Source: Pararhizobium capsulatum DSM 1112 (GTDB taxonomy: Bacteria; Pseudomonadota; Alphaproteobacteria; Rhizobiales; Rhizobiaceae). Taken from it: 64,000 nucleotides of DNA. Position numbers and translations under genes: made by a program. The notes beneath the pieces are model-generated. The model worked only from the letters and a program-made list of their open reading frames with translations, was not told the origin of the DNA and did no database searches. The DNA lies in NCBI RefSeq assembly GCF_030814475.1, contig NZ_JAUSVF010000003.1:186001-250000 (forward strand), read 5' to 3'. This document shows, piece after piece, positions 19,939 to 30,654 of the stretch (position 1 is the first letter of the stretch; each line of letters starts with the position of its first letter).

Positions 19939-20115
19939 TCACCATTCGACTTTCATCTTTTCGCCGCCGGCTGTCGGGTGGTCGCTCGACGAGCCGAAGA
20001 ACTTTGCCCTGCGTTATTGAGCTTCGTGCTTTTCGGTGATCAAGATCCAAATGCCGGCGCTTGAGGCGGCCAGTATCGTTGCGATCGCAATCAGAATTGC
20101 TTTCGTTCTCACCAT
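19939..20115 (-). pseudogene. trbK: trbK (entry exclusion), interrupted by an in-frame stop
   Basis: The ATG at 20115 overlaps the trbJ stop. The frame reads MVRTKAILIAIATILAASSA, a membrane anchor or signal, then ITEKHEAQ, TAA (20014-20016), and continues in the same frame RRAKFF to GGEKMKVEW and TGA at 19939-19941. The full 59-codon frame has the position and layout of Ti trbK, which blocks entry of a second copy of the plasmid. The single internal stop, with no change of frame, points to a nonsense mutation or a read error. The first 33 residues could still be made as a membrane peptide. Confidence 0.75.
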
Positions 20116-20906
20116 TCCACCTTCATTTTCTCGCCGCCTGAGGTGGAGGGAGCCGTCGCACTGAAGAATTTTTCCCGCCTCGCCTGTGCCAGATCCTTGT
20201 CGGTCTGTTCCGTCTGAAGCCATGTTCCCAACATTGTCATCTGTTGAGAGACGAGGCCGCGAAGCTTCTGCATCTGGGCAACCTGCTGAGCGGCGATCTC
20301 GTGGCCGACCTGCAAAGCCTTCATCTGGCCGTCCGCCGTCTCGGACATCGACCGCAGCGAGGACATCGTATCTTCCTCACTGTCGAACTGGTCGGCCGTG
20401 AGGCTCGCCGCCTTCAGCGAACTGGCGATAGTGTCACGGTTGGTGTTCGACCAGGATTGGTAAGTCGTGGAGAAGGTCGCGTTGTCTGGCAAATTCGTCT
20501 TGAGATCGGCATAGCTCTGAAAGCGCTGCTGAAGAACGTCGTCAGAGTTGCTCATCGAAAAGGCGATACCCTGCCCCTGGTCGACAATACTGCGCAGTTG
20601 ATTGAGGTCGCTTTCAATCTGCCCCCAGACATGATCAGGAAGCTGCGCTGTGTTCTGCAGCATGTTCTCGTAAATTTTCAGCTGGTTCTGGATCTGCTCT
20701 GCAAGCTGGCTGATCTGGGTCAGCTGATTGTCGACCTGAATGCCGGAGCTTTTCATGAGGTCCACGAGCTGCGCATTGTTGGCGAGCTGCGTCCATTCGG
20801 TCGCTGCGCCGGTCGCCGTGCCGGCTTGCACTGAGCATGCGGCTCCGATCGTGAGAGCGGCGGCCGCCAAGCAAGTGAGCCATCTATTTGAGTAGCGATG
20901 CGGCAT
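20109..20906 (-). CDS. trbJ: TrbJ, VirB5-like T4SS protein
   Basis: A 265-residue secreted protein with signal peptide MPHRYSNRWLTCLAAAALTIGAACSVQA, then a long helical domain (QLTQISQLAEQIQNQLKIYENMLQN; QQRFQSYADLKTNLPD). TrbJ is the P-type counterpart of VirB5, a minor pilus or periplasmic component. It overlaps trbE at its start and trbK at its end. The last residues, GGEKMKVEW, are repeated at the end of the trbK frame. Confidence 0.95.
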   Translation of the reverse strand: MPHRYSNRWLTCLAAAALTIGAACSVQAGTATGAATEWTQLANNAQLVDLMKSSGIQVDNQLTQISQLAEQIQNQLKIYENMLQNTAQLPDHVWGQIESDLNQLRSIVDQGQGIAFSMSNSDDVLQQRFQSYADLKTNLPDNATFSTTYQSWSNTNRDTIASSLKAASLTADQFDSEEDTMSSLRSMSETADGQMKALQVGHEIAAQQVAQMQKLRGLVSQQMTMLGTWLQTEQTDKDLAQARREKFFSATAPSTSGGEKMKVEW

Positions 20907-23334
20907 CGTGAACACCTTTCGTTTCAAGCCAGTGGATCGGCCAGTCGTGGCCATGTTCGGATTTCAATGTGCGGATGCGCTTGAGGTCCTCTTTGCCCGA
21001 CGCGCCGACAAAGCTCAGCGCGACTGGCCCAAGTGACATGTTGAAGAGCCGCCGGCCTTCCGGCGTGGCGACGTAGCATTCGCGCTTCGGAGTCGCGGTT
21101 GCGACGATTTCGATCTGCCGCTCGTTGAAGCCGATGCGCTCGTAGAATTCTCGCGTGCCAGACTCGCGAGCGGCGCCATTCGGAAGGCAAATCTTGGTTG
21201 GGCAGGATTCCTTCAGCACGTCGATGATCCCGGATCGTTCGGCATCGGAGATCGACTGGGTAGCGAGAACGACTGCGCAATTCGCCTTGCGCAACACCTT
21301 GAGCCACTCGCGAATCTTGTCGCGGAATACAGGGTGGCCGAGCATCAGCCAGGCCTCGTCGAGCACGATCAGACTTGGGGACCCATCCAGACGCTTCTCA
21401 ATCCTGCGGAACAGGTAGGTCAGCACTGGCACGAGATTGCGTTCGCCCATATTCATCAGCTGCTCGATCTCGAAAGTCTGGAAGGCGCCGAGTGTGAGGC
21501 CGTCCTCTTCCGCATCGAGGAGCTGGCCCATCGGGCCATCGACTGTGTATTGATGCAATGCGTCCTTGATTTCGCGCAGTTGCACGCCGCTGACGAAATC
21601 CGAGAGCGAGCGACCGGATGCACTCGCCATCAGTCCGACCTGCCGAGAGATGGCGTTGCGATGATCGGGTGTGATTGTGACACCCTGCAGACCGACCAAC
21701 ATCTCGATCCATTCCGTCGCCCAAGCCCGGTCGGCGTCACTTTTGAGATCGGAGAGCGGGCAGAAGGCCAATGCTCTCCCCTCTTCCGCATTGTCGCCAC
21801 CAATCTCATAGTGATTGCCGCCGGCTGCGAGCGTCAGGGGCAGAAGCGAACTGCCTTTGTCAAAGGCGAAGATTTGCGCATGTTCGTAGCGGCGAAACTG
21901 TGCGGCGATCAGGGCGAGCAACGTCGACTTGCCAGAACCGGTCGGCCCGAAGATCAGCGTGTGGCCGACATCATCAACGTGCAGGTTCAGACGGAATGCT
22001 GTCGAGCCGCTCGCAACCTGCATCAAGGGCGGGGAACTCGGTGCGTAAAAGGGGCATGGCGCAACCGGGTTCCCGGACCAGACCGAGTTCAGCGGGATCA
22101 AGTCGGCGAGATTGCTGGTGTTGATCAGCGGCTCACGGATGTTGCAATACCAGTTGCCAGGCAAGCTACCCAGATAGGCGTCGGTGGCGTTAAGTGTTTC
22201 GATCCGAGCGCCGAAACCTTCCGCCTGGATCAGCCGCCGGATCGCTTCGGCCTTCTCCTGGAGTGCTTCGCGATCGCTGTCGAATAGCACGACCACGGGT
22301 GTGTAATAGCCATAGGCAACCAGCTGCGACGAGGCCTGCGCGATGGCGTCCTCGGTCTCGGCCACCATAGTCATCGCGTCTTGGTCGACGGATCGACTTT
22401 GTGTCTGGAATATCTGGTCGAAGAACGGCCGAACTTTCTGCTGCCATTTCTTGCGTGTGCGTTCGAGCTTTTGCCGGGCCTCCTCGGCATCAAGGAAAAT
22501 GAAGCGCGATGACCATCGATAGGTCAGCGGCATCAGGTCTAGGCTGTTCAGAATGCCCGGCCAACTTTCGGCTGGCAGACCGTCGATTGCGACGACGCCC
22601 AGGAAACGGTTTTCGACCTTTGGCGTCAGTCCGTGCTCAAGTTCCGCGGTTGCGATCCAGTCGAGATACATGGGAACGTCGGGAAGCCGGATTGGATGGC
22701 TTTCCCCGGTGGTGCAGAACCGCGCGAACTGCAGCAGCTCGTCGTATCGGGCAATTCGCTCCCCTCCCCTTTCGACCGTTTGACGGGTTTCCATTCGCCG
22801 GATCGAAAGTGTGTTGGCAAAATACTGCTCAAGCTCGCGCACCGCGTTCTTGAACACAAAGAGCACCGTGTCCGCGTAGGACTTCTTCCGGCTTTCCTCA
22901 TCCGAATAGATGTATTTGCTGAGAGCAGTCTTCTTGGTCTCCAGCGGCCGGTAGGTGAGGATCAGCGCATGCTTGCTCTCAAAATGCCCCTGCTCGCGTG
23001 CGAAATGCGCCCGACGCTCGGCATCGACCGCGCGGGTCACCGGGTCGGGGAAATGGCAGCGGTCTTCTGAAGGATAGTCGACTGTCGGAATACGGATGGC
23101 CTCGACCTGGATCATCCAGCCGCTTCCGAGCCGCGACAGAACGGCATTGATCTGCCTCGACAGCTCGTTGCGCTCGAGGTCGGTCGCGCTGTCGCAGTCC
23201 GGGCCAGCGAAGTACCAGCCGGCCATCAGGCTTCCGTCCTTCAGGAGGAGGACACCATTGTCGACCAGGCCCGCATAAGGAACGAGATCGGCGAAGGACG
23301 GGCCGGTCACCCGGAACCGTTTGAGAGCTACCAT
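20884..23334 (-). CDS. trbE: TrbE, VirB4-like T4SS ATPase
   Basis: An 816-residue ATPase. The N-terminal VirB4/CagE domain starts MVALKRFRVTGPSFADLVPYAGLVDNG. Walker A, FGPTGSGKST, is at about 454-463, and Walker B lies in PSLIVLDEAWLML; the RQ-containing ATQSISDAERSG segment follows. It energises pilus biogenesis and substrate transfer at the inner membrane. Length and order (trbD-trbE-trbJ) are normal for Ti/pAt systems. Confidence 0.97.
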   Translation of the reverse strand: MVALKRFRVTGPSFADLVPYAGLVDNGVLLLKDGSLMAGWYFAGPDCDSATDLERNELSRQINAVLSRLGSGWMIQVEAIRIPTVDYPSEDRCHFPDPVTRAVDAERRAHFAREQGHFESKHALILTYRPLETKKTALSKYIYSDEESRKKSYADTVLFVFKNAVRELEQYFANTLSIRRMETRQTVERGGERIARYDELLQFARFCTTGESHPIRLPDVPMYLDWIATAELEHGLTPKVENRFLGVVAIDGLPAESWPGILNSLDLMPLTYRWSSRFIFLDAEEARQKLERTRKKWQQKVRPFFDQIFQTQSRSVDQDAMTMVAETEDAIAQASSQLVAYGYYTPVVVLFDSDREALQEKAEAIRRLIQAEGFGARIETLNATDAYLGSLPGNWYCNIREPLINTSNLADLIPLNSVWSGNPVAPCPFYAPSSPPLMQVASGSTAFRLNLHVDDVGHTLIFGPTGSGKSTLLALIAAQFRRYEHAQIFAFDKGSSLLPLTLAAGGNHYEIGGDNAEEGRALAFCPLSDLKSDADRAWATEWIEMLVGLQGVTITPDHRNAISRQVGLMASASGRSLSDFVSGVQLREIKDALHQYTVDGPMGQLLDAEEDGLTLGAFQTFEIEQLMNMGERNLVPVLTYLFRRIEKRLDGSPSLIVLDEAWLMLGHPVFRDKIREWLKVLRKANCAVVLATQSISDAERSGIIDVLKESCPTKICLPNGAARESGTREFYERIGFNERQIEIVATATPKRECYVATPEGRRLFNMSLGPVALSFVGASGKEDLKRIRTLKSEHGHDWPIHWLETKGVHDAASLLK

Positions 23335-23344
23335 GGCCGCCTCC

Positions 23345-23644
23345 TCAGTACCGTCGCCACGGCGAAGTGGTCGCCTTGTAATAGGGCTTGTAGGAAATGT
23401 GCCTGATATAGACTTGTCGCATGAGCGGGTCGGACTTCGCTATCATCCTGAGCAGCCCGACGATCACGAACCAGACAGCGACGCCGAAAAGCGCCGAATA
23501 GACCGTCAGTACGACGAAGATCAGGATCACCGCCGCAAGACCGGTGATCAGCACCAGCTCCCGGTCGGCTCCCATGAGCAGGTTCGGGCGGGAGAGAGCG
23601 CGATGGATGCGGTTACGCCGCAGGCCGGACAGGGACTCAGCCAT
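23345..23644 (-). CDS. trbD: TrbD, VirB3-like T4SS protein
   Basis: A 99-residue membrane protein with two close hydrophobic segments (about 34-52 and 54-70) after the conserved [22 protein letters not shown]. It ends [14 protein letters not shown], as in Ti TrbD. It partners with TrbE in pilus assembly. It overlaps trbC by 8 bases and lies 10 bases before trbE. Confidence 0.95.
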   Translation of the reverse strand: MAESLSGLRRNRIHRALSRPNLLMGADRELVLITGLAAVILIFVVLTVYSALFGVAVWFVIVGLLRMIAKSDPLMRQVYIRHISYKPYYKATTSPWRRY

Positions 23645-24020
23645 GATCGCCCTCCCCCTCTTCGTTCGAACCCGTTGAGTTGAACTGCTCGTTCGTCAGC
23701 CCGATCGAAGCGCCGGTCGCACCGAAAAGGCCGACAATGTTGGTGGCGCCGAGCAGGATGCCGGCGACGAGGACGACGTAGACAAGGCGCCGCGCAAAAT
23801 CGTTGAGCTCCCCACCAAAGATGAGCATGCCGCCGGCGATCGCCACGGCTGCAAGCGCGATCGCACCCGCAACAGGGCCGGTGATCGACTCCTGGATCTG
23901 CTGCAAAGGACCTTCCCACGGGAGGCCGCCGCCAGAACTGGCGAGCGCCGGCGCGACAGAGGCAAGAACGATAGGTGCCACCAGGAGCATGATGGCGATG
24001 AATGGCTTGTTACGCGACAT
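23637..24020 (-). CDS. trbC: TrbC, prepilin of the conjugative pilus
   Basis: A 127-residue VirB2/TrbC pilin precursor: a long signal sequence ending APALAS (about residue 28) and two hydrophobic helices ([19 protein letters not shown] and [14 protein letters not shown]). It is probably the substrate of the TraF peptidase. The start at 24020 overlaps the trbB stop. The C-terminal tail after [10 protein letters not shown] is acidic. Confidence 0.95.
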   Translation of the reverse strand: MSRNKPFIAIMLLVAPIVLASVAPALASSGGGLPWEGPLQQIQESITGPVAGAIALAAVAIAGGMLIFGGELNDFARRLVYVVLVAGILLGATNIVGLFGATGASIGLTNEQFNSTGSNEEGEGDHG

Positions 24021-24987
24021 GGCGCGCCTCCTGTTTTTCGCTGAACTGATCGGATTCGATCTCGTACCGTCCGTTGATGAACCGCTCGACTTGGATGATG
24101 TCGCGAACAAGTCGGGCGCGCTGCGTTCGCTCGATCGAGATGACTAGGTCGACGGCCTCTCCGATCACCTCGTGCATCGGCTGCTGACTTGCCTCCGCCG
24201 TGAGTTGTTCAAGACGGCGCAGCGCCGACATGGCAGTGTTTGAGTGAATCGTTGCCACACCGCCAGGGTGGCCAGTGTTCCAGGCCTTGAGCAGTGTCAG
24301 GGCTGCGCCGTCGCGGACTTCGCCAACGACGATCCGGTCGGGGCGCAAGCGCATAGTGCTCTTCAAGAGCCGCGCCATGTCAATCGTATCGCTGGTATGC
24401 AGAAGAACGGCGTTTTCGGCCGCGCACTGAATTTCCGCAGTGTCCTCGAGAATGACGAGACGGTCCTCGGGCGCGGATTTGACGATCTCGTCGATCACAG
24501 CGTTCGCAAGGGTCGTCTTGCCCGAACCGGTTCCCCCGGAAATGATGATGTTGAGCCTCGCAGAAATAGCGCTGCGGATTGTCGACGCCTGGTAATCGGT
24601 CATTGCGCCAGTACGCACGTAGTCTTCGAGCGGAATGAGGCGCGATGCCCGGCGTCGAATCGTGAAGGCAGGCTTGGCTACAACGGGGGGCAATAGTCCC
24701 TCGAAACGGTGGCCGCCGATCGGCAGCTCACCGGAGATGATCGGCTGTGCGGTATCCACTTCGGACTGAAGTGCGTGCGCGACGGTGCCGATGACCATTT
24801 CCGCCGCGGCCGAGGACATTTCCCCGGCGGGCGCAACGCCGTGACCGAGGCGTTCGATGAACAGCTTTCCGTCCGGATTGAGCATGATCTCGACGACGGT
24901 CGCGTCGTCCAGGGCAACGCAAAGCTGATCGCCGAGCGCCTCCTGAAGTTTGCGGACAAGCCGAGGGTGAGAGCGAAGCTGGTTCAT
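24010..24987 (-). CDS. trbB: TrbB, VirB11-like T4SS ATPase
   Basis: A 325-residue hexameric traffic ATPase. An N-terminal domain (to about 130) is followed by Walker [15 protein letters not shown], the Asp box ([13 protein letters not shown]), Walker B-type [16 protein letters not shown] and the His box ([12 protein letters not shown]). It works with TrbE and TraG at the base of the channel. The start [19 protein letters not shown] is the family N-terminus, with AAGGAGA just upstream; it lies 10 bases after the traI stop. Confidence 0.96.
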   Translation of the reverse strand: MNQLRSHPRLVRKLQEALGDQLCVALDDATVVEIMLNPDGKLFIERLGHGVAPAGEMSSAAAEMVIGTVAHALQSEVDTAQPIISGELPIGGHRFEGLLPPVVAKPAFTIRRRASRLIPLEDYVRTGAMTDYQASTIRSAISARLNIIISGGTGSGKTTLANAVIDEIVKSAPEDRLVILEDTAEIQCAAENAVLLHTSDTIDMARLLKSTMRLRPDRIVVGEVRDGAALTLLKAWNTGHPGGVATIHSNTAMSALRRLEQLTAEASQQPMHEVIGEAVDLVISIERTQRARLVRDIIQVERFINGRYEIESDQFSEKQEARHVA

Positions 24988-24997
24988 GGATTTCTCC

Positions 24998-25621
24998 TTA
25001 CGCTGCTTGGCCGAGAGGGGTGAGTTCAGAACGGTAGTTGGAAGGACGGAGCCTGAGGAACGTCTCCGCATTGGCGGGCAGCGTGCCCGCCACGGCCATC
25101 GTCACGCCGATCTTCCTTGGCTCGCCCAAACGCTGCAGCGGCCATCCGACGCGAGCAAGGATGCGCTCGAATCGGAGATCGGTCACCGTAACAATCTCGG
25201 TGTAGCCATTCGCGAAGCACCATTCGTTGATGCCGGCGAACATGGTCAGCGTGGCCTCATGGATGGAACCGTCGCCCCTCCCCTCCGCGAGAGCCGTGTC
25301 GACGCAGAAGCGAGAACTCTCGATCATCGCGGCATGACCTTTGAGTTGACCACCGGGGAGAAGCGACGGGAAAACGTCGGCCACCATCGTCGGACCAAGA
25401 GTAGGAAGGAGCCTCGCGCATCCCGCCAGTTGGCCGCTCTCTGCGATGGCGAGAACATAGGTCGGCTGAAGGGCGTCGAAACCATCCGCCTCGCACCCCG
25501 CCGTTACGTCTACTTCCCAACCCAGGCGATCGGCAAAGACCCGGGCACGAAGCTGGTAGTGGACATGAAGGAGGTGCGCCTCTGGGATCGTCCGAGGCGT
25601 TGATAGCGCGAGAACCTGCAT
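24998..25621 (-). CDS. traI: TraI, acyl-homoserine-lactone synthase
   Basis: A 207-residue LuxI-family enzyme joining S-adenosylmethionine and acyl-ACP to give the autoinducer sensed by TraR. The invariant residues are present: R25, F29, W35, D46, D49, R70, F84, E101 and R104. The start MQVLALSTP matches relatives. It heads the trb operon, as in Ti plasmids, and has a candidate TraR operator 61 bases upstream, giving the usual positive-feedback loop. The acyl chain used cannot be told from sequence. Confidence 0.96.
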   Translation of the reverse strand: MQVLALSTPRTIPEAHLLHVHYQLRARVFADRLGWEVDVTAGCEADGFDALQPTYVLAIAESGQLAGCARLLPTLGPTMVADVFPSLLPGGQLKGHAAMIESSRFCVDTALAEGRGDGSIHEATLTMFAGINEWCFANGYTEIVTVTDLRFERILARVGWPLQRLGEPRKIGVTMAVAGTLPANAETFLRLRPSNYRSELTPLGQAA

Positions 25622-25681
25622 GATTTTCTCCGTCGTTGTTAGACGGCTGGAAATCAGCACAGATTTTGACACGTCGGCAGT

Positions 25682-25695
25682 TGTATAATCCTACA
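25682..25695. promoter_or_regulatory. Candidate TraR-type operator (copy 3) before traI
   Basis: TGTATAATCCTACA; with one flanking base each side it is a perfect 5-bp dyad, TTGTA-N6-TACAA (25681-25696). It shares AATCCTACA with copies 1 and 2 and lies 61 bases upstream of the traI start. Confidence 0.6.
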
Positions 25696-25779
25696 AGGCG
25701 CACTGGCGTGAGTCGGCCAGGACAAGCGACAAAGAGCGATCAAGCACGGCGTTGTGCGCACACATAAAGGCGGGCGAAT

Positions 25780-25792
25780 TGTAGGAGCCACA
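25780..25792. promoter_or_regulatory. Candidate TraR-type operator (copy 4) before repA
   Basis: TGTAGGAGCCACA, matching the complement of copies 1 and 2 (TGTAGGATTCACA) at 11 of 13 positions with the same TGT...ACA ends. It lies about 170 bases before repA and about 100 from copy 3, reminiscent of the paired tra boxes between traI and repA in Ti plasmids. Confidence 0.45.
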
Positions 25793-25963
25793 GTAAAACA
25801 GAGCAGGAACGCGGCAGGCCATTTCGCTTGCTAAATACATGAAAACGCAAGAAAAAGAATTTTCAAACTTCCAACAGGCCGATTTTGCGTTAACCCTTTG
25901 TTAACCTTAAATCTCTTGCGGCTATGCGAGAATCGGGAGATCTCCCGGGGAATAGTTTGCAAA

Positions 25964-26299
25964 ATGAGCCATTCGCAGCCCAACCGATTTGATATCGAGA
26001 TTGCCCAGCAAGGGGCAAAGATCTCAAATGCGTTGCATATGCTCCGCAGCCAGCAATATCCCCCCGATGCTCGCAAGGGATTGCGCAAATTTCAACTGGG
26101 GGAAGTCGCCGACTTCATCGGCGTCACCCAAAGCCATCTTCGACAAATTCATTCGGAGGGGAAGGGCCCCGAGATCGAATCGGTCAGTGGACGGCGCTAT
26201 TATACGGCTGACCGGATGTTGGAGCTTCGCCGGCTTGTCGCAAAGTCAGGTTCGGCCCGCAGTTCGACCCTGAATGGGGTGCGCTTCATGCTTTGTTAA
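25964..26299 (+). pseudogene. repA: repA, 5' fragment (repABC partition protein) cut by an IS6-family element
   Basis: The frame starts MSHSQPNRFDIEIAQQGAKISNAL and includes the RepA N-terminal signatures QQYPPDARKGLRKF, GEVADFIGVTQSHLRQIHSEGKGPE and SGRRYYTADRMLELRRL, which form the DNA-binding part of RepABC-type ParA proteins. Similarity ends at about residue 97-103; the frame stops at 26299 inside the adjoining transposase gene. The ATPase domain, repB and repC are absent from the window. Divergent pairing with traI-trb is exactly the Ti-plasmid arrangement, so this is the original replicon's repA and not a random fragment. Confidence 0.9.
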
Positions 26300-27031
26300 C
26301 TTTTTGAAGTCCGAAGAGGCGCGCGAGCAGGTCGTTCTGATCGTTGACAGTCCAAGCGCCAGTGAAGCCGAAGCCCTTTCTCAGCCTAAGCATCGCCTCG
26401 AAACCCGCGATCGTTCGGCGCGCCGTATTGAAGGATTGGAAACCGCCGATTTTCGGCATGTTCCTCTTCACTCGAAAGTGGTCACTCTCGATGGCTTGCT
26501 GGAGATGCTTGGTAACATAGTGAACCGGGTCTGGATGCAGGAGCCCGTCATCGACGGCAGTCTTGATCGTTGAGGGGAAGGTGTTGGCGCCGTCGCTGCC
26601 GATCTTTGCCGGTGACAACAAGGGCTCGTCCTTCAGCATCTTGCGGAAGAAGCGCTTGGCGGCATCGAGATCACGCTTCGCGGTGAGCAGGAAGTCAATC
26701 GGGTTTCCGTGCTTATCGATGGCGCGGTACAGGTAACGCCACTTGCCGCGGATCTTGACGTAGGTCTCGTCAATCCGGACTGAGCCACAATGCGGTCGGC
26801 GGAACTGGCGCAGCCGCTTATCGATCATCGGTTCACAAGCCAGAACCCAGCGATTGATCGTGCTGTGGTCCACTTCAAAGCCGCGCTCCTGGAACATCTC
26901 CTCGAGATCTCGGTAGCTGAGCGGGTAGCGCAGGTCACCGCCTGCACGATCAGCCATGCCTCGAAATGCCGCCCTTTGAAATCATCTTTCGACTGGCGCT
27001 TCAGCTTCTCGGCAATGGCATTCAGAATCAT
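26286..27031 (-). pseudogene. IS6-family transposase, frameshifted
   Basis: Two frames make one transposase. The first (27031 to about 26935) gives KDDFKGRHFEAWLIVQAV; the second gives LRYPLSYRDLEEMFQERGFEVDHSTINRWV, then a DDE domain (SVRIDETYVKIRGKWRYLYRAID; KIGSDGANTF; HPDPVHYVTKHLQQ) and ends FGLQKVNKA. Family members have a short W-Y-L stretch at the junction, missing here, so a small deletion near 26935 (about 7 bases by comparison) broke the frame. Possible ends are GGGG-starting sequences near 26276 and 27116, which match only partly; no 8-bp target duplication is apparent. Confidence 0.85.
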
Positions 27032-27364
27032 TTGTACGCTCCACAACATTGGAGCGGGAACTTCCTCGCCGACGGTGAACAGCTCGTTAACCACGAAAAT
27101 TTGCGACGGGCCCCCTCTGGCTGGTTGTGGCGCGCAGATGAAACTGCCTACTTATATTAGGTGCGACCCGTCACTGCCGGTCAGCTTCAGCAACGAAGGT
27201 GCAAAGCTGCCGTCCAACGCACTGAGTGGAGGTCTTTAAGGGCGAGGCGTTCGGAGCATAGGTGCGAACGCCGTTGTTTGCTTAGCATCATTCCAACGTC
27301 GCGAGGTGGAGTACGTTGCAGCACTCCACCCGCATGGTGCCCTTCTTACGAAATCGGAGACCTA
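27032..27364. other. Intergenic region between IS6 remnant and groEL
   Basis: It contains the right end of the IS6 element (about 27116) and about 250 bases of unassigned sequence. An inverted repeat GGTGGAGT / ACTCCACC (27305-27330) lies 35 bases past the groEL stop and may act as its 3' hairpin, though it has no U-tract. No gene is seen. Confidence 0.4.
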
Positions 27365-29032
<1,668 letters not shown>

Positions 29033-29065
29033 TTATGGAATGTGGAAGGTGATAACCGGCTCAGA

Positions 29066-29362
29066 TCAGCCGATAACGCCCATGATGTCGGCTTCCTTCA
29101 TGATCAGAAGGTCTTCGCCGTTGAGCTTGACTTCGGTGCCCGACCACTTGCCGAACAGGACACGGTCGCCGCCCTTGACGTCGAGCGCGATGAGCGTGCC
29201 CTTGTCGTCACGGGTGCCGGTGCCGACAGCGACGATTTCGCCTTCCTGCGGCTTTTCCTTGGCGGTATCAGGAATGATGATGCCGCCCTTGGTCTTTGCT
29301 TCAGCCTCAATACGGCGCACGACGACGCGATCGTGCAGCGGACGAAAATTGGTCCCAGTCAT
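29066..29362 (-). CDS. groES: Co-chaperonin GroES
   Basis: A 98-residue lid for GroEL. It begins [38 protein letters not shown], with the mobile loop in the [10 protein letters not shown] region, and ends [16 protein letters not shown], the usual rhizobial form. The start at 29362 matches family length. A CIRCE operator stands 54 bases upstream, so transcription is probably repressed by HrcA at normal temperature and released by heat or misfolding stress. Confidence 0.98.
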   Translation of the reverse strand: MTGTNFRPLHDRVVVRRIEAEAKTKGGIIIPDTAKEKPQEGEIVAVGTGTRDDKGTLIALDVKGGDRVLFGKWSGTEVKLNGEDLLIMKEADIMGVIG

Positions 29363-29415
29363 TTTTGGATTCCTTGATGGGATCACAGCCGAATGGCTTC
29401 TCCCGAAGCGCGATC

Positions 29416-29442
29416 TTAGCACTCTCCACCATTGAGTGCTAG
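29416..29442 (-). promoter_or_regulatory. CIRCE element (HrcA operator)
   Basis: TTAGCACTC, nine bases, GAGTGCTAG. This matches the CIRCE consensus (TTAGCACTC-N9-GAGTGCTAA) at 17 of 18 positions and sits directly upstream of groES, its normal place in alphaproteobacteria. Confidence 0.97.
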
Positions 29443-29716
29443 CCATTCTTCTGCAATCGTGTATTATTATAAATCCTTGCGCCTAAAGAAATAAAATATT
29501 CTCGGCATGCTTTTTGGTGATTCTTAGCAAATCATCTGATTGTCAGAAATAATAATTACCGCAATTCAATTGCAAACCGTCGGGTTTTGACCGTTCTACA
29601 ATTTAAAGTTCTTCTTCGTTCTCAGCGTTGTGTTATGCATGACTTTATGTTGCGGACAAATCTTTGCTCTCGATTGCTGAGGGTGAATTACCCATCCGCA
29701 AAAAAGGTACACCGAC

Positions 29717-29839
29717 ATGATCAGGTTTCGCCCAAAGACTGAGGCAGAATTGGCAAAAGAAGCGACGGCTACTGCCTCAGCGTCGAGCATCGTCAAACCG
29801 ATAAAACCGCCCGCTACAAAGACGCCCGTAAGCGGGTGA
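29717..29839 (+). CDS. Possible 40-residue protein
   Basis: ATG at 29717 opens a frame reading MIRFRPKTEAELAKEATATA and ending KTPVSG. The product is basic, Ala/Thr/Lys-rich and probably unstructured. AAAAAGG about 10 bases upstream could serve as ribosome-binding site. No family is recognised; a chance frame is possible. Confidence 0.3.
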   Translation: MIRFRPKTEAELAKEATATASASSIVKPIKPPATKTPVSG

Positions 29840-30356
29840 TGCCCGCCCCAACTGACGAACGGGCACCTGGCCAGTCGTTGGATGGCTCCCCAAGGGCGCT
29901 GTTCGAACCATCGTCCGCCAGATCGCGGTCACGGGCGAGCGCCTCGCGAAGTCCTTGTAGCTCATCGGAGATGGCATGGAATACTTCTTGCTGCCGAACC
30001 CCCTTGACTACAAACGTATCAACGAGAGCCTCAAGCCGGTGATATCATAATCGCCGCCGGCAATTCCGCCATCCCCGATGCGCTTGCTGCGGAGGTAGTT
30101 GGCGCTATTCGTGAAGTGGGAGACCGTGAAGAGTTCATCAAACGGCATAGGCGGAGAGCGACAACTTTCAGGACTTACTTACGGTCATCGAATGTCAGAG
30201 ATCACGGCGCAAACGGAATGACAACTACCGCGAGATCGTCACGACTACTGAAAAGACGTCAATGGCACTTGCACCGGGCGACGTCTACGACCTGACGGCG
30301 ATCTGGGCCAGCACCGCATTCATGACGCAGTCGGAACCCCGGCAATAGCCTCGGCC

Positions 30357-30415
30357 GCCTGTCTCGGTGAAATAGCCGGACGCTTTCTTGGCAGATATCT
30401 CCACGGCTTTCAATG
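30357..30415. repeat. Dispersed repeat, copy A
   Basis: About 60 bases that recur with roughly three-quarters identity at 39200-39264 in the same orientation; the best-conserved core is GGCAGATATCTC. On the minus strand both copies can be read as VEISAKK...FTE, so they may be remnants of the same coding sequence. Confidence 0.55.
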
Positions 30416-30456
30416 GGGATACGGGGAGCTTGAAAACACAGGCTCCCCGCCCGCGA

Positions 30457-30642
30457 CTATAGGACGAAGTCGCTGGCCTGGAAGGCGATGGCGTCGTCGA
30501 AATGGATACTGAAATCCGCCAACTTGTCACCGTTGGAGTCGCCGTAAACATATGTGTCAGATGCCTGCTTGTCGAAACGAAGCTCGCCGTGACCGCCGCT
30601 GAAGGCGGCAGACCCTTTGAAGATGAATGCCTGATCACGGCC
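30457..30642 (-). pseudogene. C-terminal remnant of an RTX-type secreted protein
   Basis: On the minus strand the last 61 codons of a larger frame read GRDQAFIFKGSAAFSGGHGELRFDKQ, then TYVYGDSNGDKLADFSIHFDD, and end ASDFVL. This is the typical C-terminal segment after the calcium-binding nonapeptide repeats of RTX/serralysin-like proteins exported by type I secretion. Upstream of codon 54 of the open frame the similarity stops abruptly, where the opposite strand becomes a receiver domain. No start codon or repeat region remains, so this is a fragment. Confidence 0.7.
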
Positions 30643-30654
30643 CATCCTGTCGAA

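Larger units (their letters stand above)
29443..30456. other. Gene-poor, degraded stretch
   Basis: About 1 kb with lower GC at its left end (29450-29720) and only fragments thereafter. Short readable pieces, such as IIAAGNSAIPDALAAEVV near 30050, resemble coding sequence but run for fewer than 50 codons before stops. I could not assign any of them to a family. It probably consists of remains of genes disrupted during rearrangement. It includes one possible small gene (29717-29839) and one member of a dispersed repeat pair (30357-30415). Confidence 0.4.

Noticed and set aside
21334..22287. 317-codon + strand frame inside trbE
   Set aside because: It is a shadow of the VirB4-type ATPase gene; there are no domain features.
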